64,000 bases of DNA from Amylibacter sp. SFDW26 (GCF_009184395.1 NZ_WEIC01000001.1:948047-1012046), one strand, 5' to 3'. Numbered from the stretch's first letter, positions 1 to 8,855 are shown. Numbers and translations: made by a program. Notes: generated by a model not told the origin, from the letters alone.

Positions 1-1993
1 CCTTATCTACAGCAGGGCAACCAAATTCTGTAAACCAAATTGGTTTAGACTGCGGGATCCAATCTGTAGCTTCGTCTTCACGCACTCCACCAATACGGTT
101 ATGGTGTACATTTCCCCACCAATTGGTAAAATCTTTATAACGGTAAACCCAATCTTCCCCATATGTTCCATCAACAATAGGCGTGCGGGCCTGTGTGTCA
201 CGATCATAAGCACTGGCATAATACCAATCATAACCTTCACCACCTTCAATGTTGCTTCGTAGATAGTCTAATTCATAAACAGACCCAAAACTTGCATCCA
301 AATGTCCGGGCTCATCTCGCCAATCTGTTAACGGTACGTAGTTATCAACCCCGATAAAATCGATATTATCATCTGCCCACAAAGTATCTAAATTAAAGAT
401 TACATCACCAGATCCATCTTGCGGGTGATATCCAAAGTACTCGGACCAATCCGCGGCATATCCAATCTTTACATCTGGCCCCAAAATACTGCGCACCTGC
501 TCTGCTAAGTTGCGTAAAATTCTGACCACTGGAAAATTATTACGCCTCATACGTATGCGCGTTAAACCAAGTAATTCTGATCCAATACAAAAAGCATCCA
601 CACCACCAGCCAATGCACATAAATGCGCATAATGCAGGATAAACCGTCTGTATGACCATTCAGCAGGGCCAGTATAGCTGATCGTCTGGCCACGCGCTTC
701 AAAGTCATCTGCAGAAGCTTTCCCCATAAACTGCCTGACTTCCTTCAACGCATCAGGCGTTCCATCAGGCGACCCAGGAACCATAGGAGCAAGCGAAGTC
801 GTGATACGCCCCCGCCAAGGAATAATAGGTTGCCCCACTTCACCTGTATAAGGATTAATTAATCCGTTATCTTCTTGAATATCCATCAATATAAAAGGGT
901 AAAATGTAACCTTCTGACCACGTTCTTTAAGTGCTGCAATACTTTCCAATACAGACGCATCAGATGGCGTGCCTCCAAATACAGGCCGCCCATCATTTTG
1001 GCTCACCTCAATAGCTTGCGTTCGGTTAATGCCCGACACCTCCCACACCATAGGCGTGCCTTCATAGCGTTTCTGCTCCACTTGTGGCCGTAGCTTACAC
1101 AACCCACAGCGCAAATCCGTACCAAACCAAGTCACAACCAATGAAGCCGCCCCATTGTTTGGCAGATCAGACACCAAATCATCCAAAGCATGCACCACAT
1201 TCGCCTGCCCGCGATTGGTGTTTACATTCGCACTCTCATAGCTACCAAAGCCAAACCCATAATCCACAGGCGTGGTCGCCAGCGCGTATTCCCCAGTCCC
1301 TGGGATCAAACAAACCGATTGCACCATGCTCGCTGCATCTTCGTCCAAAGCACCTTTAGGCTGCGCTTTACGAAACACTTCAAAATTCAGCTGCGGTATA
1401 CGATTACCGTATTGCTCAAGCTGCAAATCTTCGATCACAACATAAGCCGTCCCACGAAAGGCAGGTGTATTGTCCATACCCTCAACAGCCGCAATCACTG
1501 GATCGGGCAATTGCGCTTCATCCCCCTTATAAACGGTATAATTCAAATCCGCATTGGGCACCTCGACACCATCCGCCCAAATCCGCCCCACACGATCAAT
1601 CACACCTTCACCCAAAGCAAAAGCCACACTCACTGAATAACTGTAACTCTGCGTCGTCACCTTTGGTGCCGATCCGCCTTTACCACCGCCACCAGAGGTA
1701 CTCGTTTGAACCGTTTCCTTAAAACGGCTCGACCAAATCATCTGCCCACCAATCCGCATACGTCCCATAACACGCGGAATAACAGTACCTTCTTGTGCAG
1801 ATTGCACACGGAAACTTTCAACACGCCCCGTTTCAACAACAGGCGCTGCCTGACCAAACAGTTTCTGGTCAATCACACCACCCAGAGCAGCCCCAGCCGC
1901 ACGCCCTATTACAGCACCAGTTAAACCCAGCACAGTGCCGCCCACACCTCCACCAATCGCAGCACCTGCCGCAGATAATAAAATCGTCGCCAT
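1..1993 (-). CDS. GTA baseplate megatron / host specificity protein (gp15), 3'-truncated by window
   Basis: The frame opens with ATG at 1993, immediately after the stop of the upstream NlpC/P60 gene (TAG then ATG with no gap), and stays open to base 1, about 664 codons. The family is normally around 1300 residues, so only the N-terminal half is present. The N-terminus is a Gly/Ala-rich hydrophobic stretch (MATILLSAAGAAIGGGVGG) typical of GTA gp15. Codons near base 20-52 read QSKPIWFTEFGCPAVDKG, which matches the GTA TIM-barrel domain (glycoside-hydrolase-like) with its conserved Glu. Known role in the family: large multidomain protein at the tail tip that contacts the recipient envelope. It is the last large gene of the GTA operon. 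Confidence 0.93.
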   Translation of the reverse strand, partial: MATILLSAAGAAIGGGVGGTVLGLTGAVIGRAAGAALGGVIDQKLFGQAAPVVETGRVESFRVQSAQEGTVIPRVMGRMRIGGQMIWSSRFKETVQTSTSGGGGKGGSAPKVTTQSYSYSVSVAFALGEGVIDRVGRIWADGVEVPNADLNYTVYKGDEAQLPDPVIAAVEGMDNTPAFRGTAYVVIEDLQLEQYGNRIPQLNFEVFRKAQPKGALDEDAASMVQSVCLIPGTGEYALATTPVDYGFGFGSYESANVNTNRGQANVVHALDDLVSDLPNNGAASLVVTWFGTDLRCGLCKLRPQVEQKRYEGTPMVWEVSGINRTQAIEVSQNDGRPVFGGTPSDASVLESIAALKERGQKVTFYPFILMDIQEDNGLINPYTGEVGQPIIPWRGRITTSLAPMVPGSPDGTPDALKEVRQFMGKASADDFEARGQTISYTGPAEWSYRRFILHYAHLCALAGGVDAFCIGSELLGLTRIRMRRNNFPVVRILRNLAEQVRSILGPDVKIGYAADWSEYFGYHPQDGSGDVIFNLDTLWADDNIDFIGVDNYVPLTDWRDEPGHLDASFGSVYELDYLRSNIEGGEGYDWYYASAYDRDTQARTPIVDGTYGEDWVYRYKDFTNWWGNVHHNRIGGVREDEATDWIPQSKPIWFTEFGCPAVDK

Positions 1994-2443
1994 CTATCTT
2001 CCCTTCTGTGGAAATTGAAACTGCGCCACAACCTTGCGCTTCCAAGCATCTGTTAAAGGCGTTTCAATCACCCCGCGCCCCGTATAGGCGTGGATAACAG
2101 TCGCAAACCCTGCCTCAGAACGCGCCAAAACACCCAAATGCTTGGCAACATGCCCCGTTTTCATCCGAAACAGTACAATCTGCCCAACGCGCGCCAAATC
2201 AAGCTCCACAACCTTCATATTCCGTGCAGCCGCTGCCCACAGGCGCTCTTCACGTCCAATCTCAGACCAATCCGCAGTATACGTCGGCACTACTTCAGGC
2301 TCGGCGCCAATAACTTCACGCCAAACACCGCGTAATAACCCAAGACAATCACAGCCTTGCCCCTTAACCGATGCCTGATGACGATAAGGCGTGCCTATCC
2401 ACGCCCGTGCCACACGAACGATTTTTTTCTCTCGTAATGTCAT
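1994..2443 (-). CDS. GTA cell-wall peptidase, NlpC/P60 family (gp14)
   Basis: A 149-residue NlpC/P60-type cysteine peptidase that would cut recipient peptidoglycan during DNA delivery. The motif GCDCLGLLRG at residues 30-39 carries the presumed catalytic Cys33, and AKHLGVL at 100-106 gives the presumed catalytic His102; His118 may be the third polar residue. WIGTPYRHQ at 15-23 is the usual N-terminal signature. The length fits GTA gp14 of Rhodobacterales. Its stop abuts the start codon of gp15 and it starts 3 bases after the stop of the DUF2163 gene, so translation is probably coupled along the operon. The frame is intact. Confidence 0.92.
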   Translation of the reverse strand: MTLREKKIVRVARAWIGTPYRHQASVKGQGCDCLGLLRGVWREVIGAEPEVVPTYTADWSEIGREERLWAAAARNMKVVELDLARVGQIVLFRMKTGHVAKHLGVLARSEAGFATVIHAYTGRGVIETPLTDAWKRKVVAQFQFPQKGR

Positions 2444-2446
2444 TAA

Positions 2447-3334
2447 TTACCTCAAGCTTGATCCATCATTCTGTCCATCCCGCACAGGGTAAGACAGCGC
2501 CCAATCATCACCAGGCATCTTCGGAAAGCCTCTAAAATTCAAAAGGTTTGAAAATTTCACACGGCACGTATTCTCAGCCTTGTCACAGCCAGCTGTCACC
2601 TGAACACGGTCACCAACACCAATCGGGTGACGCAAATCTTCCCACATCTCCAACACGCGGCGCGGCCCATTGATCTGATCCACTTTAACCACGCCCACAG
2701 CACCTGTGTTCTCACCTGTCACAAACGCAACTGTACCTTGTAAAAACCAAGTATCATCATAAGAATCCAGCCCTTTCAGATGCAAAACACGCTGCCCCAC
2801 AGAAAACGTCACCTCAGCCTCAGACGTGAACTCTGCGCCCGTCAAATCCACCTGACACCGCGCATCTCCCACTTGAGCACCACATTGACGCAAATACGCC
2901 CGCCCAATTGGTTGATTCAAACCTTCGCTGATACTGCGCAACTCTGCCTCAAAAGCCCCAGACCCGCGTTTAATTTCACCAATCGTGCCCTTAAACGTGA
3001 TCATACGTTGCTCAACATCCTCCCAATTCACCAAATATTGCGTAATAGAAGCTCCATCATAAAGCCCCTGTTCAATATCATCATCGGTCAACCCTACAGA
3101 ACTGAGCGCCCCGACAGCTTGACTGTTATCAACCGCCAAACCTGTTGAACGCTCCAACGCCGCCGCATCCATACCAGTCGTCGGTATAAACTCAGTTTCC
3201 TCAAAGCTCAAACCACAATCATGATCCGTAAACCCCATACGCTCACCATCTGAACGCACCAAAATCCAACACCGACACAGGCTCGTCACACCACTTTTCA
3301 CATGCGCCTTTAGCGCCTCTGGAATACCGTTCAT
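2447..3334 (-). CDS. GTA distal tail protein, DUF2163 / phage BR0599 family (gp13)
   Basis: A 295-residue protein of the DUF2163/phage BR0599 tail family, part of the hub and baseplate region in R. capsulatus GTA. Family features seen: the N-terminal RSDGERMGFTDHD segment, a middle LRQCGAQVGDARC (Cys-containing, near residue 150), and a Cys pair, AGCDKAENTCRVKF, near the C-terminus where three or four Cys could hold a metal as in homologues. The ATG at 3334 shares its A with the preceding gp12 stop (TGATG). A GTG one codon upstream (3337) is an alternative start. Intact and operonic. Confidence 0.9.
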   Translation of the reverse strand: MNGIPEALKAHVKSGVTSLCRCWILVRSDGERMGFTDHDCGLSFEETEFIPTTGMDAAALERSTGLAVDNSQAVGALSSVGLTDDDIEQGLYDGASITQYLVNWEDVEQRMITFKGTIGEIKRGSGAFEAELRSISEGLNQPIGRAYLRQCGAQVGDARCQVDLTGAEFTSEAEVTFSVGQRVLHLKGLDSYDDTWFLQGTVAFVTGENTGAVGVVKVDQINGPRRVLEMWEDLRHPIGVGDRVQVTAGCDKAENTCRVKFSNLLNFRGFPKMPGDDWALSYPVRDGQNDGSSLR

Positions 3335-3966
3335 CACACCCGCAACTCCACAACTGGAATACTGGGAATTTCACCCGCCACAAAGCTCGCATGGCTCATC
3401 TCCAACCGATCCGCATCAAACCGTACCGCCACATCGAACTCGAACCCAGCCGTCACCAGCGCGCCTTCACCAGGCGGTTCCAGAAATGTGACAATACCAG
3501 TAGTCAAATTCACCGTGTAATGCTTGCCAAGTTCAAGTTCATCGCCACCCACGCCAATAACAACCGTAAACTCCACAGGCTTGCGAATATCTCGGCAATA
3601 CACCTCATCTCCAGATCGGTAATCCTTACACAACTGAAATTCAAAGGTCACATCATCCCCAACACCAATCTCTTGATCCAAGAAACTCACATCCAAAGAC
3701 GGCAAGCTGCTCTTATAATCTGTCCAATCTTTCCAGCGAAACCCAAACAAAGGCCCGCGACGCGCCTCATAAAACGCAATCACCTTTTCCATATCGTCCA
3801 AGGACCGCATCGAAACACCTGCATCATAGCGTCTGCGCGAATGCGCCCACGGGCTGTTGCGTTCCTCAAATCCACTGTTTAGCGCAACGATCTCAGTGCG
3901 CCGTTCAGGCCCCCCCACAGATCCAAAGGATAAATCCGCAGGAAATCTCTCTTCATGAAATGTCAT
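3334..3966 (-). CDS. GTA distal tail protein, DUF2460 family (gp12)
   Basis: A 210-residue protein of the DUF2460 (TIGR02217) tail family. Recognised from the N-terminal F-P-x-D-L-S-F-G-S-x-G-G-P-E-R-R-T block, the central ARRGPLFGFRWKDWTDYKS block and the LTTGIVTFLEPP block near residue 165. In the R. capsulatus particle this family forms the distal tail ring that joins tube to baseplate. A good ribosome-binding site (GGAGGG) sits 6 bases before the ATG at 3966. Its stop overlaps the gp13 start by one base. Nothing unusual in length. Confidence 0.91.
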   Translation of the reverse strand: MTFHEERFPADLSFGSVGGPERRTEIVALNSGFEERNSPWAHSRRRYDAGVSMRSLDDMEKVIAFYEARRGPLFGFRWKDWTDYKSSLPSLDVSFLDQEIGVGDDVTFEFQLCKDYRSGDEVYCRDIRKPVEFTVVIGVGGDELELGKHYTVNLTTGIVTFLEPPGEGALVTAGFEFDVAVRFDADRLEMSHASFVAGEIPSIPVVELRV

Positions 3967-3977
3967 TGTATTCCCTC

Positions 3978-4640
3978 CTAACGATTACGTTGTCCACGCG
4001 CGATCGCACGCTGAATACCCGCCGCAATTTGACTGCTAGACCGTTTAAATCCTGCTGCATCAGGGGTTTGGATGTTCATATTCACTGTCACAGTGCCACC
4101 AGCACCAGCACGCACACCCAACGATCCATCCGCCCCACGTGTCAGCGGCATAATCGCCTCTGGCCCCGCTTCCCCCATCAAGCCAGTGCCACCTGACATC
4201 GGGAACAGCGTTGGACTGCTCACCACACCACCCTTTGCAAAAGGCGTGACATGCCCCGCAGAAAACACACCGCCCTTTTCAAAGGGCAAAATCCCACTGA
4301 TCAAATTCGTCAAACCACCTGTCAACGCCCCGGATACGGCAGTGGTCACAGGCTTAATCGCGCTGTTAAACGTGGTTTCCAGCAAAGACTTCGCCACATT
4401 CTTCAAAACATCCGATGCCTTTGCCCCTTCAAAAATAATGTCACTAAACGCATTGCGCATCCCAGTGCCCAATGATCGCGACAATCCAGTCGCTTCACGA
4501 CCAGCCCCCGCAATACCAACCTGCACACCACTCAACTCTCGTTGAAACGCCGCCGACATATCCGCAGCGCCAGCCAAGCGTCCCTCAAGCCCTTCCAACT
4601 GTACTTCAAGCTGGTCTATTTCCGTTTCATAATCTGCCAT
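3978..4640 (-). CDS. GTA tail tape measure protein (gp11)
   Basis: A 220-residue short tape measure protein. An N-terminal heptad-like stretch (residues 1-45, Glu/Leu rich) precedes a long low-complexity region with AISP-type tape measure segments: FEKGGVFSAG, PFAKGGV and GEAGPEAIMPL, which is a family hallmark near the C-terminus. I chose ATG at 4640 because GGAG lies 6 bases upstream and homologues begin similarly; a longer frame to 4682 has no ribosome-binding site and would overlap the previous gene by 56 bases. The remaining overlap with that gene is 14 bases. Sets the tail length of the particle. Confidence 0.9.
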   Translation of the reverse strand: MADYETEIDQLEVQLEGLEGRLAGAADMSAAFQRELSGVQVGIAGAGREATGLSRSLGTGMRNAFSDIIFEGAKASDVLKNVAKSLLETTFNSAIKPVTTAVSGALTGGLTNLISGILPFEKGGVFSAGHVTPFAKGGVVSSPTLFPMSGGTGLMGEAGPEAIMPLTRGADGSLGVRAGAGGTVTVNMNIQTPDAAGFKRSSSQIAAGIQRAIARGQRNR

Positions 4641-4836
4641 ATTCACTCCGTTTTCCATCAGGAAACTGGGCAGAGAGGCCAATCAAATCCGCACGTGTCA
4701 TCACTGCAGATTTACGCCCCTCCAACCCAGAAATCATAAGGAATTCCAATGGGGTTAACCCCCAAAACTCATCTGGTTTTAAATGCAAATGATGCAATCC
4801 AATCCGCATCATCGCAGGCCAATCAAACCCATTCAT
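4627..4836 (-). CDS. GTA tail assembly chaperone-like protein, rcc01693 family (gp10.1)
   Basis: A 69-residue protein matching the small rcc01693-type ORF that sits between the tail chaperone and the tape measure gene in GTAs, a common place for frameshifted tail chaperone products in phages. FWGLTPLEFLMISG at about residues 24-37 is the recognisable core: Trp, then a Thr-Pro-x-Glu turn. Start ATG overlaps the upstream stop by 4 bases (ATGA), and its own stop lies 14 bases inside the tape measure gene. Function by position only; small size is normal for the family. Confidence 0.85.
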   Translation of the reverse strand: MNGFDWPAMMRIGLHHLHLKPDEFWGLTPLEFLMISGLEGRKSAVMTRADLIGLSAQFPDGKRSEYGRL

Positions 4837-5147
4837 TGCGGCAAACTAAACGCCGATTTCAAAAGTTGCCCAGCACGCTTTGCTGCCTCAATGGGTCCAC
4901 CTTCGATATCAGCCGCCATCAATTCAGATCGCCCACATTGCCAGCCCGCACCGCGTAATCCAGCCACCAAAAGCGCAACAATATCACCCGCCTTAAAAGC
5001 CCCGCTTTCAAACCGCTCAATCAAACCCATCAAACTGTCATCACCCAGCGTTTCCTCCAACTCTGCCAATGCCCCCAAAGTCAGACGCATCGGCAAAACC
5101 TCACCATTGACCGCTAGATCAACATCACCTCTGTAAGGATTGCCCAT
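4833..5147 (-). CDS. GTA tail tube chaperone / gene transfer agent family protein (gp10)
   Basis: A 104-residue protein of the GTA tail-assembly chaperone family (GTA_TAC type). The N-terminus NPYRGDVDL followed by a two-strand segment and RLTLGALAELE is characteristic, as is FKAGDIVALLVAGLRGAGW in the middle. It would bind the tape measure during tail assembly and is absent from mature particles in phages. ATG at 5147 shares one base with the stop of the major tail gene; a GTG at 5150 is an alternative. Intact. Confidence 0.87.
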   Translation of the reverse strand: MGNPYRGDVDLAVNGEVLPMRLTLGALAELEETLGDDSLMGLIERFESGAFKAGDIVALLVAGLRGAGWQCGRSELMAADIEGGPIEAAKRAGQLLKSAFSLPQ

Positions 5148-5560
5148 CACAATGCCGCAAACGTCAATTCACCAGCCGATGCCAAGGCCAACTCATAAAC
5201 CGCTTCTCCATCGTATCGGCCTGAATATTCCACCGATGTGATCTGAAACGCCCCTTCAACCACGCCAAAATCAGGAATAATCACCTGGAAATCCGATTTC
5301 GTGCCATTAAAGAATAATTGTCGCGCCCGCTCATCCGTATCTTCATCCGAAAACACGCCTGACCCAGAAATAGAGGCAGATCGCACACCGCCCCCATCCA
5401 ACAATTCGCGCCAACCACCAGTGCTGCCTAACGAAGTTACGTCCACAGTTTCGGCATTAAATGCAATACGACTGGCCCGCAGTCCCGCCATCGTTGTAAA
5501 TGCACCAGAACCATCCAAATCGATCTTAATCAACAGGTCTTTACCATTTTGAGCTGTCAT
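5147..5560 (-). CDS. GTA major tail (tube) protein, TP901-1 family (gp9)
   Basis: A 137-residue tube protein of the phage TP901-1 major tail family (TIGR02126). Typical points: N-terminal GKDLLIKIDLDGSGAF, the loop ETVDVTSLGSTGGWRELLDGGG at about residues 37-58, and a C-terminal beta-rich part with ITSVEYSGRYDGEA. It stacks as hexamer rings to form the non-contractile tail. There is a 24-base gap to the tail terminator gene upstream, with AAGGAAAA in front of the ATG. Normal length. Confidence 0.92.
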   Translation of the reverse strand: MTAQNGKDLLIKIDLDGSGAFTTMAGLRASRIAFNAETVDVTSLGSTGGWRELLDGGGVRSASISGSGVFSDEDTDERARQLFFNGTKSDFQVIIPDFGVVEGAFQITSVEYSGRYDGEAVYELALASAGELTFAAL

Positions 5561-5584
5561 AATTTTTCCTTTAAAAATATATTG

Positions 5585-5995
5585 TTAAACATCCATAACA
5601 AAGGCGCGAAACGTCAGGTTAATCACCCGTTGATCGGGGCTAATTCCCTTGCGCGCCCGCGCAAATCTAAAATTCAAGCTTGTTAAAACACCGCGACTTA
5701 ACACCAAATCCGCATCAATCAACGCATCGCAAACCGCCCCAGCCAAAGCCTTTGCCGTCTGAAACCCCGCCGTATCACTGTGAATATCAACCGCGATATC
5801 ATGTAATGCCCCCGATGCTGTGTTAGTCGAGTGATCCCGCACCTTTTCTTCACCCAAAGCGATATAAACCGTTGGCAAAGCCCCACTGGGCACCGCATCG
5901 TAAATATGCGCCCCAATTAAGACAGACACAGCAGCGTCCGCACTCAAAGCCGTAAAAACCGCCGCTTGCAAACTTTCTGAAACCGCATAACTCAT
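5585..5995 (-). CDS. GTA tail terminator, DUF3168 family (gp8)
   Basis: A 136-residue DUF3168 protein. The N-terminal pattern (LQAAVFTALSADAAVSVLIGAHIYDAVPSGA, cited as residues 8-38) and YIALGEEKVRDHSTNT are typical for this family, which caps the tail tube next to the head-tail connector. Its ATG overlaps the stop of the adaptor gene by 4 bases, so the two are translationally coupled. No anomalies. Confidence 0.9.
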   Translation of the reverse strand: MSYAVSESLQAAVFTALSADAAVSVLIGAHIYDAVPSGALPTVYIALGEEKVRDHSTNTASGALHDIAVDIHSDTAGFQTAKALAGAVCDALIDADLVLSRGVLTSLNFRFARARKGISPDQRVINLTFRAFVMDV

Positions 5996-6327
5996 GCCGC
6001 CACCTCAACATGTGCCCAACATTCCAAATACAAACCAGCTTCATCATGAGGTGCCACCGCATCAATCACATAGGCCTGTCTACCATACCGAAATCGTTGA
6101 TCCGCACGCGGGCGTTGTTCCGATCCCACTGGGGCTGATCGCACCACAATGCGATAGCGTACAACAGATACAGAAACCGCATCGCCATTGCGTACACGCC
6201 CTGACCGCGCATCTATATGCGCCCATAAATCACCGACAACACGCCAGCTTTCTACAAACCCACCAGCGCCATCTGCTGTTTCAACACGCTCTTCGAGCGT
6301 TAATCGTTTCGATAAATGTACCATCAC
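5992..6327 (-). CDS. GTA head-tail adaptor (head closure) protein (gp7)
   Basis: A 111-residue protein of the phage head-tail adaptor family (SPP1 gp16-like, PF05521 type). Recognised by L-x-L-E-E-R near the N-terminus, GGFVESWRVVGDLWAHID, and the C-terminal FRYGRQAYVIDAVAPHDEAG with the family's R-[FY]-x-Y-x-x-x-x-Y-x-I core. It closes the connector after DNA packaging. Overlaps both neighbours by 4 bases (ATGA junctions). Confidence 0.9.
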   Translation of the reverse strand: MMVHLSKRLTLEERVETADGAGGFVESWRVVGDLWAHIDARSGRVRNGDAVSVSVVRYRIVVRSAPVGSEQRPRADQRFRYGRQAYVIDAVAPHDEAGLYLECWAHVEVAA

Positions 6328-6908
6328 ACACCCCGCGAAACACGCAATGCGCGGTACGGCTCAATCAAACTCAACGCCGCGATAGGCATAGCCTCTGATG
6401 TACCTGTACGGTTTTCATAGGCATTCGCTGCTACAATCAGTACCGCTTGAGCCAAATCTGCAGGAACTTCCGCCCACTCGGCTCCAAACCCAGCTTCAAA
6501 CATCAGATCGACAGATCCACCTACTGGCACTGGCGGTAAAAGCATCCCAGTCGCCTCAACAGCAGGGCAAATATCGTCAGGCACAAAGCGATAGCTGTCT
6601 ACATCCGCAGCATTCCCCTCACCTGAACCATTAATCATTCGCAACTCAGTCACACCGACCACAGGGCGCACAGGCAAAACCTGCCGTGCCGCATCACGCC
6701 AACGCGTCAACGACCACACATATTGCTTACGTAACAAAACCCGCCCAGAGCGTGCTTCTACAGCTGCAATCGCAGCCCGCAAATAAATCTCCAACACTTC
6801 ATCTTGCAAATCACTATCCGCAAAACCCGTGCCCATCTGCAAATGCGCCTTGAACGCATCCACAGGCAAAACATCCGAAGAAACCGAAATTGTTTCCGTT
6901 AAAATCAT
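6324..6908 (-). CDS. GTA head-tail connector protein, phage gp6-like (gp6)
   Basis: A 194-residue mostly alpha-helical connector protein of the phiE125 gp8 / HK97 gp6-like family. Family signs are the helix LQDEVLEIYLRAAIAAVEARSG and the segment VPADLAQAVLIVAANAYENR towards the C-terminus. The ATG at 6908 is preceded by GGAG at 6-7 bases; a TTG 12 bases upstream in the same frame lies in front of that site and is unlikely. It follows the capsid gene after a 142-base gap that holds two stem-loops, the longest non-coding stretch within the cluster. Confidence 0.9.
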   Translation of the reverse strand: MILTETISVSSDVLPVDAFKAHLQMGTGFADSDLQDEVLEIYLRAAIAAVEARSGRVLLRKQYVWSLTRWRDAARQVLPVRPVVGVTELRMINGSGEGNAADVDSYRFVPDDICPAVEATGMLLPPVPVGGSVDLMFEAGFGAEWAEVPADLAQAVLIVAANAYENRTGTSEAMPIAALSLIEPYRALRVSRGV

Positions 6909-6930
6909 CAAAATCTCCAAATTCGAAAAA

Positions 6931-7015
6931 GGACGCCCCCAACGTCTCTCGGACGGAGGGAAGCAGCTAGACGACGCAAAGGGCGTCCAAAGGGTCAGGA
7001 CAACAGCCCTAACCC
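6931..7015 (-). terminator. Two tandem stem-loops between GTA capsid and connector genes, second followed by U5
   Basis: In the transcribed (minus) direction, GGGTTAGG/CCTGACCC (bases 7015-7008 and 6999-6992, one wobble pair) comes first. Then GGACGCCC (6988-6981) pairs perfectly with GGGCGTCC (6938-6931), enclosing an inner CGTCT/AGACG pairing, and is followed at once by TTTTT. This is the layout of a leaky intrinsic terminator or 3'-end stabiliser just after the capsid gene. Confidence 0.6.
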
Positions 7016-7050
7016 GTCACACCTCTTGCAAGGCATGTTCCTAACGCAGT

Positions 7051-8244
7051 TTAAACCGCAAACTTCAGTAATTTGATCGCCGCAAAATCGCTGACATCAC
7101 CACCGACACGTTTCGTGGCATAGAACAGCACATTCGGCTTTGCGCTGAATGGATCGCGCAAAATGCGTAGATCAGGGCGCTCTGCAATCGTGTAACCCGC
7201 ATTAAAATCACCAAAAGCAATCGCAGGCGCCCAAGACGCGATATCTGGCATATCTTCCGCAATCAGCACTGGATAGCCCATCAAGCGTGCAGGTTCACCT
7301 GCTGCCAAACCATCAGACCATAGGAAACGGCCATCTGCATCCTTCATCTTGCGCACAGCGCCAGCCGTCTTGGAATTCATCACGAAAGATGCATTGGCAC
7401 GGTATCGTGCGCCCAACGCATAAACCAAATCCACAATCGCATCCGCAGGGTTCACAGGATCAAAATCACCATCAGCACCTGTTAAAACATGGCCCAATTC
7501 TCCCCAAACCTCTGTCCCACTTTGAACGGAATCATATGTCAAAAACCCTGTTGGCTTATCCATACCGTCACCAGATACAAACGCACTGCCCTCTGCACGC
7601 GAGAATTTATCAGCAACACGCGATGCCAACCAACCCTCAACATCAAACGCACTGTCATCCAACAAACGTTGCGATGCTTTCGGAAGCGCCGACAATTCAT
7701 GCAAAGGAATGGAAATACGCTCGACTTGCGGTGTCCCTGTTTCACCTGTCGCATCAACCTCAGTCGCCCAACCGGCGCCCGCTTCAGTCGTATCCACCAA
7801 TACATCATACGCAGAAGCTTCAATCGCCACCACATTCGCAATTGAACGAATAGACGATGTATCATGCAATACACCTGCAATCTGATCCGCCGTCACAGGG
7901 TCCACTAAATAGCCACCATCTGCTGCCACAGCAGACGACAACGCTTTCTCTTCCACACCTAGCGAACGCATTGCATCCTCGTCGCCAGAACGTAAATAAG
8001 CTGCAAAAGCCTTCTTATGCGGCACCTCAACCGTAGCAGCACCCGATAACGCAGGTCGGTTCGTATTTTGTGTTTTTCGTTCAATCATTGCTAATCTATC
8101 TTCCTGTAGCTGTAATTTTGATTTCAATTCCGTATTCATTTTTGAAAAATCGTTTAAGAACCCCGACAATGCGGCTTTCACCTCTAACCCTTTGGGTTGG
8201 GCGCACGCCTCATGGTCCAAGGACTTGGTCTCTTGGTTGCTCAT
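7051..8244 (-). CDS. GTA major capsid protein, HK97 fold (gp5)
   Basis: A 397-residue HK97-type capsid protein. Residues 1-115 form the coiled-coil delta/scaffold domain removed by the protease; the mature part probably starts around AVAADGGYLVDPVTADQI. Further typical blocks: ISIPLHELSALPKASQRLLDDSAFDVEGWL and the C-terminal DLRILRDPFSAKPNVLFYATKRVGGDV. ATG at 8244 was chosen; a TTG immediately upstream also lies in frame. It directly follows the protease gene after 39 bases, as expected for an HK97-like head module. Intact. Confidence 0.95.
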   Translation of the reverse strand: MSNQETKSLDHEACAQPKGLEVKAALSGFLNDFSKMNTELKSKLQLQEDRLAMIERKTQNTNRPALSGAATVEVPHKKAFAAYLRSGDEDAMRSLGVEEKALSSAVAADGGYLVDPVTADQIAGVLHDTSSIRSIANVVAIEASAYDVLVDTTEAGAGWATEVDATGETGTPQVERISIPLHELSALPKASQRLLDDSAFDVEGWLASRVADKFSRAEGSAFVSGDGMDKPTGFLTYDSVQSGTEVWGELGHVLTGADGDFDPVNPADAIVDLVYALGARYRANASFVMNSKTAGAVRKMKDADGRFLWSDGLAAGEPARLMGYPVLIAEDMPDIASWAPAIAFGDFNAGYTIAERPDLRILRDPFSAKPNVLFYATKRVGGDVSDFAAIKLLKFAV

Positions 8245-8283
8245 CAATCAATCCTATTTAGATGAAGGTTAACTGCCCGCGTT

Positions 8284-8844
8284 TCAGGTCAGCATATCAT
8301 GGCGCGCTGCGTTCAATGCCGCCGCCAACTCGTTTGCAAGTGCATCATCATCCGTTTCCACATCTGATGTCACTCGCGCTTGGGGAAGCATTGGAAATGT
8401 TACCAATGATACCTCCCAAAGTTCCAATTTGTGCAATAATCTTCCGATTTTAGGGGATTTTTCCGAAAATAATGTTCGATATCCAATTGACAAACCATCA
8501 ATCGCACCCGCTTTAATCAGCGCCAAAGCCTCTGATCCGCCTTGAATATCAGGCAATAACCGCCCCTTCACGAACAGCCCATTGGCATCCTCATGAATAT
8601 CATCCCAAACTCCAATCGGTTTTGTCGGATCATGTTGCCACAACATTTTAACAGATCGCCCCTGATCACTCAAAGACTGTAAACAATCCTTATAAGCCCC
8701 CATCTGCACCACATCTCCCGATTGATCCGCAGCCCCAAAAACAGAAGCATACCCCGAGATCTCACACTCATTCTTCAAACAAGATGCCGCATCAAATCGG
8801 GCAAACTTTGTTTCTAATCCAAAATCTTTATTTCCATAAAACAT
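8284..8844 (-). CDS. GTA prohead protease, HK97 family (gp4)
   Basis: A 186-residue serine protease of the HK97 prohead (U35/S78) family that trims the capsid scaffold domain. The conserved blocks are EISGYASVFGAADQSGDVVQMGA near residue 28, WQHD (His of the catalytic set, about residue 69) and DGLSIGYR (catalytic Ser, about 115), followed by LWEVSLVTFPMLPQA, a family signature. The ATG at 8844 has no strong Shine-Dalgarno. It lies between the head formation protein and capsid genes. Intact and of standard length. Confidence 0.93.
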   Translation of the reverse strand: MFYGNKDFGLETKFARFDAASCLKNECEISGYASVFGAADQSGDVVQMGAYKDCLQSLSDQGRSVKMLWQHDPTKPIGVWDDIHEDANGLFVKGRLLPDIQGGSEALALIKAGAIDGLSIGYRTLFSEKSPKIGRLLHKLELWEVSLVTFPMLPQARVTSDVETDDDALANELAAALNAARHDMLT

Positions 8845-8855
8845 ATAAATATCCG

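Noticed and set aside
7-249. 80-residue minus-strand ORF at the left edge
   Set aside because: It is out of frame with gp15, whose frame is open and gives clear GTA TIM-barrel sequence across the same bases.
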